From: QHCE01 sp041743105 | GTDB taxonomy: Bacteria; Actinomycetota; Actinomycetes; Mycobacteriales; QHCE01 | DNA: 64,000 nucleotides | Reading direction: 5' to 3' | Assembly: GCA_041743105.1 (NCBI GenBank) | Contig: JBGTNI010000073.1 | Coordinates: forward strand, 17,286-81,285 | Part shown: piece after piece, positions 1-8,760 of the stretch | Numbering within the stretch: position 1 is the stretch's first letter | How the letters are laid out: every line of letters begins with the position of its first letter | Notes under the pieces: model-generated | Database searches by the model: none | What the model saw: only the letters and a program-made list of their open reading frames with translations | Told to the model about the DNA's origin: nothing | Made by a program: the position numbers and the translations under genes

Positions 1-1176
1 CATCTCCGCCAGCGCACACGCCGGCGACGCGCGTCGCGGCGACAGGTGCGTCGTGCATCGCCGAATTGGAAGTGCCTCATAGATTGCGTCGCAGGCGGCA
101 AGAGCCGCCCGCTGTGACCGGAAAGGGCCCAGGGCTCGGTCGCGGTCAGCCGGGGTTTTGCGTACCAGGGACAGCCGGGGATACGCATCGGACGTCACCG
201 CGATCCACCAGGTGCGATCGGGATACTTCGATCGCCGGTTATACGGCGGATTGTGCGCCGCGATCAAGCGAAGCTCCCGGACCTGCGCCTCCAATGCGTG
301 GACACAGGTCACCGCTTCCACGTGCTGTGCGGCGGCGACCATCTCGCCCATGCGGCTTCGAGTCTGTGACGATACGAAGTAATTGCGCACTCGGGCTCGC
401 ACGTCGCGGCTGGTGCCCACGTATAGCGGGCGGTTGTCTGCAGCACGGAAAATATAGACGCCGGGAGCGCTCGGTAAGCCGTACGCCAGGTGGCGTTTAT
501 CGCGCTGAGCCTGGCTGACGTGGCGAGAACAAGCTTGAAGTTCCTCGAGACTGCGAACACCCACATTGCCCAGCCGGCCGATTAGTCCATGTAATACGTC
601 TACGGTGGCGCGAGCATCGTCGAGCGCTCGGTGCGACGGTGCGGTCGCGGCGCGGAACAGCGTCGCCAGAGTGGCTAGCTTGCAGTTAGGTGTCTCACCG
701 CGAGCCAACACTCGCCGGGCTAGGGTCACTGTGTCCACCACGGTGAACTGCGGCCACGAAGTACCGATTTTAGCGCTGGCCGCGGCCAGGAATCCCACGT
801 CGAAGCCGGCGTTATGGGCAACTAGTACGCACCCAGTGGCGAATTCGAGGAAAGTCGGCAGCACGGCTCCGATTCCCGGCGCGGGGGCGACCATGGCGTC
901 GGTGATGCCGGTGAGCACCCTGATAAACGGAGGAATCGGAGCACCAGGGTTGACCAACGTGGCGAACTCGCCCAGCACCTGACCGCCCCGGACCTTCACC
1001 GCACCGATCTCGGTGATCCCAGAGCTGGCCGGGCTACCGCCGGTGGTCTCCAGATCGACGACAACGAAGGTGACATCGACGAGTGGTCGCGAGCCGGTCG
1101 GCTCATCGAGCGTGAGTTGGTGGAATCTACTGTGGTGGGGGGCACTGTGCTGAGGGGAACTGTGGTGAGGTGACAC
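1..1176 (-). CDS. DEDDh exonuclease fused to GIY-YIG (UvrC-like) domain, C-terminus beyond the window
   Basis: This gene reads leftwards off the window edge, so its 3' end is missing. The N-terminal half is a DnaQ-type DEDDh 3'-5' exonuclease: FVVVDLETTGGSP (first Asp/Glu), AHNAGFDVGFL, and SHRALDDARATVDVL (His and Asp of the third motif). The second half is a GIY-YIG domain resembling the UvrC N-terminus (APGVYIFRAADNRPLYVGTS, then NPPYNRRSKYPDRTWW). The frame is open with no stop down to base 1. The architecture matches the mycobacterial Rv2191-like family, thought to act in DNA processing or repair. I chose a GTG start at 1176; an in-frame ATG at 1278 would leave only 6 bases to the divergent ABC gene and add low-complexity sequence. 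Confidence 0.85.
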   Translation of the reverse strand, partial: MSPHHSSPQHSAPHHSRFHQLTLDEPTGSRPLVDVTFVVVDLETTGGSPASSGITEIGAVKVRGGQVLGEFATLVNPGAPIPPFIRVLTGITDAMVAPAPGIGAVLPTFLEFATGCVLVAHNAGFDVGFLAAASAKIGTSWPQFTVVDTVTLARRVLARGETPNCKLATLATLFRAATAPSHRALDDARATVDVLHGLIGRLGNVGVRSLEELQACSRHVSQAQRDKRHLAYGLPSAPGVYIFRAADNRPLYVGTSRDVRARVRNYFVSSQTRSRMGEMVAAAQHVEAVTCVHALEAQVRELRLIAAHNPPYNRRSKYPDRTWWIAVTSDAYPRLSLVRKTPADRDRALGPFRSQRAALAACDAIYEALPIRRCTTHLSPRRASPACALAEM

Positions 1177-1284
1177 GGCTCCACCGTAAGAGACGGTTGT
1201 GACACCGGTGTGGGCCGCGCGACTTCGGCAGCATAGTGCGCCCCAGCTAGGAGTCGACGGAGAGCCATACGGCAGCATAAAGGC

Positions 1285-2088
1285 GTGCTCCCTCACGCCT
1301 CAGTCGATGATGCTGTAATCCAGCTCGACTCGGTGACGCTGAGCCGAGGCGATGTGGACTTGGTCTCCAATGTCAGCTGGTCGGTCGGTTCGGACGAACG
1401 CTGGGTCGTGCTCGGACCTAACGGCGCCGGCAAGACCACCTTGCTGTCGATCGTGGCGGGGCGGATGCATCCGACCCGCGGCACCGTGCACCTGCTGGGT
1501 GAGCGGCTTGGAGCCGTGGATGTGTTCGAGCTTCGACCACGGCTGGGGTTGTGCTCTGCGTCGTTGGCCGACCGCATTCCGCCAGGGGAGACCGTGGCCG
1601 ACGTTGTGCTCACCTCGGCATATGCCGTGATTGGCCGGTTCGCTGAGCAGTATGACTCCGTGGATCAGTCGCGAGGCATGGCGTTGCTTAGCCAGCTGGG
1701 CATCGCCCACCTAGCGCACCGACGCTACGGCACGCTCAGCGAAGGGGAGCGCAAGCGTACCCAGATCGCACGGGCACTGATGACCGATCCGGAGGTGCTG
1801 CTGCTGGATGAACCGGCGGCCGGGCTGGATCTGGGTGCACGAGAAGACTTACTGTGCCGGCTCTCGGCGATAGCGGCGGACCCGTATGCGCCGGCGTTAG
1901 TGCTGGTGACGCATCACGTTGAAGAGATTCCTCCCGGTATCACGCACGCGTTGCTGCTTCGAAACGGACGGGTCGTCTCGGCGGGGAAGCTCACCGAAGT
2001 GATCACCGGCGAACGGCTATCGGCTGCGTTCGGGTTGCCGATGACCGTTCGCTACGACGAAGGTCGCATCTTCGCCCGTGCGGTGTAG
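1285..2088 (+). CDS. ABC transporter ATP-binding protein
   Basis: This is a 267-aa stand-alone ATPase subunit. It has a Walker A motif (GPNGAGKTT), a Q-loop region, a signature LSEGERKRTQIARAL, Walker B VLLLDEPAAGLD and an H-loop in VTHHVEEIP, so it should be a working ATPase. No membrane permease is encoded next to it, so the substrate cannot be inferred; similar orphan ATPases occur in mycobacteria (Rv3041c type). It starts with GTG and is divergent from the exonuclease gene. Its last 55 bases belong to a 94-bp direct repeat whose second copy lies at 3631-3724, so a piece of this gene has been duplicated. Confidence 0.9.
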   Translation: MLPHASVDDAVIQLDSVTLSRGDVDLVSNVSWSVGSDERWVVLGPNGAGKTTLLSIVAGRMHPTRGTVHLLGERLGAVDVFELRPRLGLCSASLADRIPPGETVADVVLTSAYAVIGRFAEQYDSVDQSRGMALLSQLGIAHLAHRRYGTLSEGERKRTQIARALMTDPEVLLLDEPAAGLDLGAREDLLCRLSAIAADPYAPALVLVTHHVEEIPPGITHALLLRNGRVVSAGKLTEVITGERLSAAFGLPMTVRYDEGRIFARAV

Positions 2089-2127
2089 CCTCCCCCATTC
2101 GCCTGAAGCTCGAAGGCGCCGCATGGC
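2034..2127 (+). repeat. 94-bp direct repeat, copy 1
   Basis: This copy covers the last 18 codons and stop of the ABC ATPase gene and about 39 bases after it. It matches 3631-3724 at 92 of 94 positions with no gaps (offset 1597); the differences are at 2090 (C/T) and 2101 (G/A). The near identity indicates a recent duplication. Confidence 0.95.
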
Positions 2128-2129
2128 GG

Positions 2130-2220
2130 GCTCAGCTACCTGCCGATATCGAGCACATCGAGGCGTTCTCCGGCACAAGGGCGATGTGACCTGCCTCGTC
2201 GCCTCGGCGACGGTGGGCGT
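2130..2220 (+). pseudogene. Decayed 3' fragment of a paralogue of the 755-aa gene
   Basis: Bases 2130-2180 match 5509-5561, inside the intact 755-aa gene, at about 47 of 53 aligned positions with two single-base deletions; weaker similarity continues to about 2220. The deletions break the reading frame, so this cannot code. It lies directly after repeat copy 1, just as the intact gene lies after repeat copy 2. The simplest reading is that a tandem duplicate of the gene was almost wholly deleted here. Confidence 0.75.
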
Positions 2221-2242
2221 CATCAGGATATAGTCTCAACTC

Positions 2243-3535
2243 GTGTCAGGGAAAACGCGTGTTTACCACCGTATCCTGGGCCTGCTGCTCGTCGTGCTCG
2301 CGGTCCTGCCAGCCGCCGCATGTAAGGTCGACGCCGAATTCATCTCACAGACTCCCAGCGACTCCGCTGAGGAAATCGCGCGGCGCGTGGGTCCCAGTGT
2401 CAAAGGCATGGACGATTACAAGGCGGAACCGAACTACCTGTGTTACTTCAAGAACCTGATACCCGCGAAGTCGCGGAAGAACCAGGTTCTCGAATACCCG
2501 ACCGTAGCGGGCGCGCCGACATATCGGGCACAGCGGCCGGTCAGGGGTGGTTGGATGACCGCGACGTTCCAGGTGCTTTCCACCGCCGCCGAGGCGGAGC
2601 AGCGAGCGGAGGAGGCGAAGCGGCTGGCGAGCGGGTGTTCCGGCCGTGCTAAGGGGTCGCCGTATGGCGACAACGATCTCGAGGCCAAACTGAGCAACGC
2701 TGTATACCAAGAAAACGGCTGGCGCGGCGTACGGACCACATCGCTCGGTGAGCACGGTGATCTCGAGTATGGGCCCCTTCCCTTCGGTCTGGTGTCGGTG
2801 TTTGCCTCCCGTGGCCCGGTATTCGCGGCTATGACCTGGGTCGAGGACGGCTCCGGTAGGCGTCCAGTGGCTGAATGGCTAAATACCGGTGACCGTGCCA
2901 TCAAACAGGTGCTCCGGAGGGTCGGTGGGGATCCGCGCCGGGCGGCACCCCAGAACCGCGATCCGGACACTCCCTCCGCCAAGACGGCAGCCACTCTACT
3001 ACCGGCGAGCGACTACGGGTACCACCGCGAAGACAGACTGGATGAGCATCCATCGGGAGGACCATTCCGCGATTACTCGGCGGATCCCGTCGAGCCACCG
3101 AACGGGGTACCTGCGGTTCAGCGGAGCCTGTTGAGCCCCTCGGTACGAGTGGAGGAACTGGTTGTCACTTTACCGACCCAGTCCGCCGCCCAGCGCTACT
3201 ACGAACGATTGCCTATACCAGGAGAGTTTGCGGCTGATTGCCGCCCACTCGGCGTGGAAAAGGAGGACGGACTCGTAGCCAGGGTCGGCACCTTGGATAC
3301 ATTGGGATTCCACCGGCGTGGCTGGGACGGGTTGATAAGTTTCTGCGCGGCCCGGCTCTCCGATGCTCCCTCAAATGCGCCGGCCACCGACCAGCTCGCT
3401 GAGGTCATGGTCGTGGCCCGGTTCGATAACAGGGTCGCCTATATCTACTTCGGCAGCACGGCCGCGCCGGATCTTGAGTCCACAGTGAAAAACCGCCGAG
3501 CTGTGGTGGACCGTGCGTTTGACGCACTCGGTTAG
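2243..3535 (+). CDS. Secreted lipoprotein, DUF7373-like (tentative)
   Basis: This is a 430-aa protein with a typical type II signal peptide: basic start, hydrophobic core GLLLVVLAVL and lipobox PAAAC, so it should be lipid-anchored on the outer face of the membrane. The rest is soluble, with two similar halves judged by eye (a segment with PTVAGAPTYRAQRPVRGGW and a later LPTQSAAQRYYERLPIPGEF). It resembles the mycolata DUF7373 lipoproteins, but that assignment is from memory and tentative. Function is unknown. It starts with GTG after a decayed gene fragment and is followed by a hairpin. It sits between the two copies of the 94-bp repeat. Confidence 0.8.
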   Translation: MSGKTRVYHRILGLLLVVLAVLPAAACKVDAEFISQTPSDSAEEIARRVGPSVKGMDDYKAEPNYLCYFKNLIPAKSRKNQVLEYPTVAGAPTYRAQRPVRGGWMTATFQVLSTAAEAEQRAEEAKRLASGCSGRAKGSPYGDNDLEAKLSNAVYQENGWRGVRTTSLGEHGDLEYGPLPFGLVSVFASRGPVFAAMTWVEDGSGRRPVAEWLNTGDRAIKQVLRRVGGDPRRAAPQNRDPDTPSAKTAATLLPASDYGYHREDRLDEHPSGGPFRDYSADPVEPPNGVPAVQRSLLSPSVRVEELVVTLPTQSAAQRYYERLPIPGEFAADCRPLGVEKEDGLVARVGTLDTLGFHRRGWDGLISFCAARLSDAPSNAPATDQLAEVMVVARFDNRVAYIYFGSTAAPDLESTVKNRRAVVDRAFDALG

Positions 3536-3585
3536 GCAGAGACGCGCCGTGCGACTTCACCGCGGAAGGAGCGACGAGTTCGAAG

Positions 3586-3608
3586 GGCTTCAGCATCACG
3601 CTGAAGCC
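3586..3608 (+). terminator. Hairpin downstream of the lipoprotein gene
   Basis: GGCTTCAGC, a 5-base loop ATCAC, then GCTGAAGCC form a perfect 9-bp stem 51 bases after the lipoprotein stop. There is no T-tract, as is common for actinobacterial terminators. It may end lipoprotein transcription. Confidence 0.5.
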
Positions 3609-3630
3609 GGCCGGCCGGGTGTGCGGTCAC

Positions 3631-3724
3631 GTTGCCGATGACCGTTCGCTACGACGAAGGTCGCATCTTCGCCCGTGCGGTGTAGCTTCCCCCATTCACC
3701 TGAAGCTCGAAGGCGCCGCATGGC
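3631..3724 (+). repeat. 94-bp direct repeat, copy 2
   Basis: This is the second copy of the repeat at 2034-2127. It carries the final codons and stop of the ABC ATPase gene without the rest of that gene, 48 bases upstream of the 755-aa gene. It marks the junction of an old tandem duplication. Confidence 0.95.
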
Positions 3725-3771
3725 ACGCTGGCAGGTAGCCCGCCACTGCATACCGAGAAAGTCCACCGTCC

Positions 3772-6039
3772 ATGGTGACTTACTGGAATATCGACCTGGC
3801 TGACCTGCGCTATCTTACCGAGCCGTCGGTCAGTTCTGAGGACGATCCGTCGGCAGTGGCAGCGCGTGGCCTTTTTGAGCGAGGGATGGCGAGCGCCGAG
3901 GGACTTGGGTCAACCGCGTGGGTTCCTTCGGAGATAACGGATGAAGATGACAGGTTGGTATGGGCGGCTAGCACTGGTTTAAGTCACGAGTCGACATGGT
4001 CGGCCTACCAGAACGCTGGGTGGTGCGCGTCTGGCAATGTCGGCCGCAAGACCTTGGAAAGGCTCGCCGATACCGATCCCACGCTGGTGATCAATGCCCC
4101 GGGAGTTCCCCCGCATCTTGTCGATCGAGCCGCGCGGCGGCTGCTCGCGGCGGCGAAGTTTGTTCGTGTCCGGCGACTGGCGGAGCTGGGCATTGAGCTC
4201 ACCGATGCCGAAGAGGAGACCTTGTCCACGTTCGACGCCGACCAACCGTGGTTTGCCGATCACGCAGAAAGCCCCAGCGTCACCGGGTACGTGCTGGACT
4301 TCCACCCCAGGTCATCGTCCGATGAGTTGCGCAGGCATAACCAGGCAATCGACGAGTTTTTGGATCCCATCGGTCTACCAGACGGATACGTTACGCGGGT
4401 GATCCAGCTGAAACAGGGGCTGATCGCTCGGGCTTTCGTGCCCGAAGGCAGTGCCTGGGCGCTCGGCGAAGACCCGGGCGGCAGGGACGAGGCCGTACCG
4501 TGGAGTACCGGCAGCGTCGACCGGCAGGTGTGTGTGGTTGTGCGACCTCGCGGTCTCACCGATGGAACCGTGGGTCTAGATCAGCCGGCCGAAGGCGTTC
4601 CTGAGCGCTTGCGTCGTTGGAACGGCGAGGGCGGCGAGGGCATGGTAGTCGAGGTATTACCTGTCTGGGGCGAGTATTCATGGGAGTCCGTGGATGCAGC
4701 AGGGCCGGGCGGTCTGAGTCCGATGACCGACGGGCAGGTAGACGGGCTCATGGACCTGTGCGTCCTGCTGCGGATCTACGCCAACCCCCGTCACGCCACC
4801 ATGCTGAGTTTCGACAGTGCCAACTATCTGGCCATTCGTCATGCCGCCACAGGCACGTTGTTCGATCCAGTGTTGCTGGCCGGCGGCCCTCCCGGCGACG
4901 AGCTGGTAGCGAGTCGTGCCGCATGGTTCGTCCAACGTGGACTTCGGATGCCGGCGTACGACCTGCGCCACGGACCTACCAGTGTCGATGCGCTACTGGC
5001 TTTGCCGTTCGCGGCGCAGCGTATCCCCGACCCCCCGTCTACCAGACTCTCTGGAAAACGTAGCGACACATGGAATCTCACCGGCGATCGTGTGGTTGAC
5101 GCTGGACTCCGCCGAGGGCAGATGGACGCGAGGCAAATCATGCTGTACGCCCCCGATGTCACCACGCCCGAAGACGTTGAGCGGGCATTCCGGGCGCTTC
5201 TGGACCCCTCACATCCACCGGACACGGTCGAGAGGTATGCCCGGCTGGTCGGCGCGTATCTGAACACACCTCGCGCGTTGCGCGAACGACTCGGGCCGCT
5301 GCAATTACTCCAAGAACCAGCCGATGCGCATGCGACGACGGTTCGGGGACTGAACGCTCGCCACTACGCGACCGTACGAGCCCTCCTCGCGGCTGAAGCG
5401 TCGTTCGATCTGCGCCACGTGCATCAGGCAAGCGAAGTCGCTGCGCGGCATCCGGAACTCGCCAGCAAGGACGTGGCGGTAGATCCCCGTATCCTTGCCC
5501 GCGATGTTGCTCAGCTACGTGCCGATCTCGAGCGCATCGAGGAGTTCCTCCGGCCACAAGGTGTCGGTGACGACGAGCTGGCTCGTCTCCTCGTCGTCGA
5601 CTGCGACCTGACCGATGGCACAGGACTGCGGCTGTGGCGTGGCGAGTCCACCGGCGACAGGGCGAGGGTGTTAGTCGGGGTGCCCGACCCCGCCATGCCA
5701 GGACACGCTGAGCGAGTAGGTCAAGTCTCCACCACGCTGCTCGATGTCCTCGGCGCCAACCGTGAGGTGACGGTCGCGGAGAGCTGGAACAGCGTGGCTG
5801 GCCTGCAAAGCACGCTGCCGACAGCTTTGTACTACCTACATACCCACGTGGGACCGCTGGAGCGGGTGTTCGCCGAGGGAAGCACCGGCCCGGTAGCTAG
5901 CCGCGCCTACCCCCGCGAGACCAGGACTGTGGAACCACCATGGGAAACGCATCTGGGTCCCCATCTAGCCACCGCAGGACAAAATCCGAGCCCAGGGCCC
6001 GCTCGCCCGATGAAACCTCGCAGACGCCGCGACCGATGA
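3772..6039 (+). CDS. Large protein of unknown function (755 aa)
   Basis: I do not recognise this family. The protein is acidic and soluble, with no signal peptide, membrane segment or known nucleotide-binding motif. It looks multi-domain: an N-terminal region rich in Trp and Asp, a central region with FDSANYLAIRHAATG, and a C-terminal region (from about residue 570) with a helical stretch DVAQLRADLERIEEFLRP and VDCDLTDGTGLRLWRG. The C-terminus ends in a basic, proline-rich tail (PMKPRRRRDR). Its stop overlaps the ATG of a peptide deformylase (ATGA), so the two are translationally coupled and probably work together. A decayed piece of a paralogue lies at 2130-2220. ATG start at 3772. Confidence 0.8.
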   Translation: MVTYWNIDLADLRYLTEPSVSSEDDPSAVAARGLFERGMASAEGLGSTAWVPSEITDEDDRLVWAASTGLSHESTWSAYQNAGWCASGNVGRKTLERLADTDPTLVINAPGVPPHLVDRAARRLLAAAKFVRVRRLAELGIELTDAEEETLSTFDADQPWFADHAESPSVTGYVLDFHPRSSSDELRRHNQAIDEFLDPIGLPDGYVTRVIQLKQGLIARAFVPEGSAWALGEDPGGRDEAVPWSTGSVDRQVCVVVRPRGLTDGTVGLDQPAEGVPERLRRWNGEGGEGMVVEVLPVWGEYSWESVDAAGPGGLSPMTDGQVDGLMDLCVLLRIYANPRHATMLSFDSANYLAIRHAATGTLFDPVLLAGGPPGDELVASRAAWFVQRGLRMPAYDLRHGPTSVDALLALPFAAQRIPDPPSTRLSGKRSDTWNLTGDRVVDAGLRRGQMDARQIMLYAPDVTTPEDVERAFRALLDPSHPPDTVERYARLVGAYLNTPRALRERLGPLQLLQEPADAHATTVRGLNARHYATVRALLAAEASFDLRHVHQASEVAARHPELASKDVAVDPRILARDVAQLRADLERIEEFLRPQGVGDDELARLLVVDCDLTDGTGLRLWRGESTGDRARVLVGVPDPAMPGHAERVGQVSTTLLDVLGANREVTVAESWNSVAGLQSTLPTALYYLHTHVGPLERVFAEGSTGPVASRAYPRETRTVEPPWETHLGPHLATAGQNPSPGPARPMKPRRRRDR

Positions 6040-6656
6040 TCGATAGATCCGGGGAACCACGTGCCGAAGTGCCGTTAATCCGTGAACCCAGTCAGCTGAT
6101 GCGTGCGGCAGGCATCGTCCAAAGAGGTGACCAGATACTTCGGACAAAGGCCACTGAATTTAGGCTGCCCGCGGAATCCCGTAAGGCTGATGAGATTTTG
6201 AAGAGGCTTCACGATACAGTACGGCGTATTACTCGAATACACACTTTCAGCAAAGGCGTCGGCGTAGCTGCGCCACAAATTGGCATTGGATGCGCCGCAG
6301 CACTAGTCGTCCTGCCTAACGGAGATCAAGTCACGCTACTTAACCCTAGAATCGTTGAAGAATCGTCCGAAAGTGACGCACGGTATGAGGGATGTCTGAG
6401 TTTTTTCGATGTTCGAGGAAAAGCACAATGTCCGCTCACGATTTGGGTGGAGCACACCGATGTGCAGGGGCGAAAACACTGTACGAGGTTTGATAAAGGT
6501 GCTGCCCGACTGGTGAAACACGAAATCGACCATCTTCAGGGCCGGCTCTACACGGATCGGATGGCGCAAGGCGATGAAACCATTCCCGTAGAAGAATACC
6601 GTGGAACGGGAAGAGGTTGGGAATACCCAAGTGACCAGTCGCCGCTCGATCAGTAG
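6036..6656 (+). CDS. Peptide deformylase (accessory type)
   Basis: This is a metal-dependent hydrolase that removes formyl groups from N-terminal methionine. All three motifs are intact: GVGVAAPQIG, EGCLS (metal-binding Cys) and KHEIDHL (two metal-binding His and the catalytic Glu). I chose the ATG at 6036 because it overlaps the stop of the 755-aa gene (ATGA); a longer frame opens at 5940 and another ATG lies at 6099, nearer the usual domain start. The coupling to a large unknown gene, rather than to fmt, suggests a specialised deformylase and not the housekeeping Def. Its second half is less GC-rich than neighbouring genes. I recall similar deformylases beginning MRAAGIVQ in streptomycetes. 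Confidence 0.88.
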   Translation: MIDRSGEPRAEVPLIREPSQLMRAAGIVQRGDQILRTKATEFRLPAESRKADEILKRLHDTVRRITRIHTFSKGVGVAAPQIGIGCAAALVVLPNGDQVTLLNPRIVEESSESDARYEGCLSFFDVRGKAQCPLTIWVEHTDVQGRKHCTRFDKGAARLVKHEIDHLQGRLYTDRMAQGDETIPVEEYRGTGRGWEYPSDQSPLDQ

Positions 6657-6873
6657 CCTTAAGTGTGCGGTCATTGGCTGCTATGCCGCAGATTGCACGT
6701 GTATGCATGGCGCTGGGTCGCGATGGCTGTAGGTATCCTCACAAGGCGAAGGCCTACGATCGACTCAATATCAGCCGGGATCTGCAGCGAAGGTGCTTGA
6801 CGCCGCGGGGGCAGGTCCCGGTAGTTTTGCCGACCTGGGATCCTGACGCTGGCAGTAAGGGGAGTGGCAGGCG
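6657..6873. other. Intergenic, no gene seen
   Basis: These 217 bases lie between the deformylase and etfB. A 70-codon plus-strand frame here has no protein-like composition and runs into etfB, so I do not call it. Confidence 0.6.
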
Positions 6874-7701
6874 ATGAGTGGACCGCTCAACGTTGTGGTG
6901 CTAGTCAAGCAGGTCCCAGATTCTGGTGCACCTCGATCGCTGAGCGCAACTGACGCGACGGTGGATCGTGAGTCGGGCGACCTTGTGGTGAACGAGATGG
7001 ACGAGTACGCCATCGAGGAGGCGCTACGGCTTACCAAGGACCGCGGCGGACAGGTGACGCTGCTGACCATGGGCCCCGTGCAGGCTGCGCAGTCGATTCG
7101 CAAGGCACTTCAGATGGGCGCCGACGCCGCAGTCCACATCACCGACGAAGCACTGCATGGCAGCTGTGCGGTGAAGACCTCGTTGGTGCTCGCCGCTGCG
7201 TTGCGCACCCTCGAGTGGGACCTGGTGATCTGCGGGGCAGAATCCACCGACGGTCAACTCGCCGTGCTGCCGGCCATGCTGTCGCAGCGGCTCGGAATAC
7301 CGGCCCTCACCGGTGCCCGCAAGCTCGCCATCGACGATTCCGTCGACGGCGCTGCCGAGACGGCATCGGCCGGGTGCGTGGGCCGTATCGAGCGGCAGAC
7401 CGAAACCGGCTACCAGTTGGTGCAAGCCGAACTGCCGGCCATAGTCAGTGTCTGGGACACCATTAACGAACCGCGATATCCGACATTCCGCGACATCATG
7501 GCCGCGAAATCCAAGCCAATCTCGACGCTGTGCCTCGCCGATCTGGGAATTGCCTCGTCCGACGTAGGTGCCGCTGGTGCCACCAGTCGCGTCGATGAGG
7601 CGGTTCCCCGGCCACCACGGCAAGCCGGGGTCATCGTCGAAGGCGATGAGCGAGCCGGCACCAAGCTCGTAGAATTTCTCGCCACCCGCAGGCTGGTATG
7701 A
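6874..7701 (+). CDS. etfB: Electron transfer flavoprotein beta subunit
   Basis: This is the FixA/EtfB subunit that binds AMP and passes electrons from acyl-CoA and other dehydrogenases towards the quinone pool together with EtfA. It has the family start VVVLVKQVPDSG, the segment VVNEMDEYAIEEALRL, and LVICGAESTDGQ. The length of 275 aa is normal. ATG start with a GGGGAG upstream. etfA follows at once, its preferred start lying 11 bases after this stop, so the two form an operon as in mycobacteria (Rv3029c-Rv3028c order). Confidence 0.96.
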   Translation: MSGPLNVVVLVKQVPDSGAPRSLSATDATVDRESGDLVVNEMDEYAIEEALRLTKDRGGQVTLLTMGPVQAAQSIRKALQMGADAAVHITDEALHGSCAVKTSLVLAAALRTLEWDLVICGAESTDGQLAVLPAMLSQRLGIPALTGARKLAIDDSVDGAAETASAGCVGRIERQTETGYQLVQAELPAIVSVWDTINEPRYPTFRDIMAAKSKPISTLCLADLGIASSDVGAAGATSRVDEAVPRPPRQAGVIVEGDERAGTKLVEFLATRRLV

Positions 7702-7712
7702 GAGGGGACACC

Positions 7713-8705
7713 ATGGCCGCATCGTCGGTGCTCGTCCTGGTCGAACATGCCGCAGGAACGTTGAATAAAGCTACCGCTGATCTGCTCACTGCTGCTAGAG
7801 GCCTCGGTGAGCCAATAGCGGTGCTGCTGGACACTCCCGACGCGGACGAGGCCTTGATAGCTGAGCTGGGAAAGCTCGGCGTCGACGCCGTGCTACGTCT
7901 TCGCCACCCGCGTGTTGCGAAGTACGTGGCCACACCGGCCGCGAAAGCGTTGGCGCATCTGGTCGCGCAGCGGCAGCCCGCCGCGGTGCTTGTAGCCGCC
8001 ACTGCGGACGGCAAAGAGATCGCCGGCCGGTTAGCGGTACTGACCGAATCGGGCCTACTCACCGACGTCACAGATCTAAACAGCGAGGGCGCAGCGGTTC
8101 AAGAGATCTTTGCGGGCTCGACCATCGTGCGATCTCATGTCACGGTGGGCACTCCGATTTATGCCGTCAGGACCGGTGCCATCAGCCCCGACGCGATCAC
8201 CCCACAGCCGACAACTCCGACCGTGGAAGAGTTCACCGTCGATTTCTCCACCGACGGCGTCTCCCACACTCTGGAAGACGCCCAGATCCTGGAAGAGGTA
8301 GTGGAGCCGAAAGGAAGCCGACCCGACCTCGCCGACGCCGCCGTAGTCGTGGCGGGCGGGCGTGGTGTGGGCAGTGCCGCGGGTTTCGAGCTCCTCGAAC
8401 AGTTCGCCGACGCGTTAGGTGGTGCGGTAGGCGCATCGCGTGCCGCGACCGACGGTGGTCTCTACCCGCACCAGTTTCAGGTGGGGCAGACCGGCAAGAC
8501 CGTCTCCCCGCAACTCTACATCGCCTGCGGTATCTCCGGCGCCATTCAACATCGCGCCGGAATGCAGACCGCCCACACCATCGTCGTGATCAATTCAGAC
8601 CCCAATTCGCCCATATTCGAGATTGCCGACTTCGGCATCGTGGGCGATCTGCATACGGTGATCCCGCAAGCCTTGGTGGCGTTGCGGGAGCGTGCTGGCC
8701 ACTGA
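7713..8705 (+). CDS. etfA: Electron transfer flavoprotein alpha subunit
   Basis: This is the FAD-binding partner of EtfB. The C-terminal FAD domain is intact: GGRGVG, then DGGLYPHQFQVGQTGKTVSP, CGISGAIQHRAGM and INSDPNSPIFEIADFGIVGDL. I chose ATG 7713 over an in-frame ATG at 7698 because it is preceded by GAGAGGGG at good spacing and begins the conserved MAASSVLVLVEH. The resulting protein is 330 aa. The genes that usually lie between etfA and the cysteine desulfurase in mycobacteria are absent here. Confidence 0.96.
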   Translation: MAASSVLVLVEHAAGTLNKATADLLTAARGLGEPIAVLLDTPDADEALIAELGKLGVDAVLRLRHPRVAKYVATPAAKALAHLVAQRQPAAVLVAATADGKEIAGRLAVLTESGLLTDVTDLNSEGAAVQEIFAGSTIVRSHVTVGTPIYAVRTGAISPDAITPQPTTPTVEEFTVDFSTDGVSHTLEDAQILEEVVEPKGSRPDLADAAVVVAGGRGVGSAAGFELLEQFADALGGAVGASRAATDGGLYPHQFQVGQTGKTVSPQLYIACGISGAIQHRAGMQTAHTIVVINSDPNSPIFEIADFGIVGDLHTVIPQALVALRERAGH

Positions 8706-8760
8706 GCGTGACGTTCTTGTCATCGATGTAACTCCGGAGCCTGGCTAGGCTTAAGTAACT

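Noticed and set aside
6665..6877. A 70-codon plus-strand frame before etfB
   Set aside because: It overlaps the etfB start, has no ribosome binding site and its composition is not protein-like.
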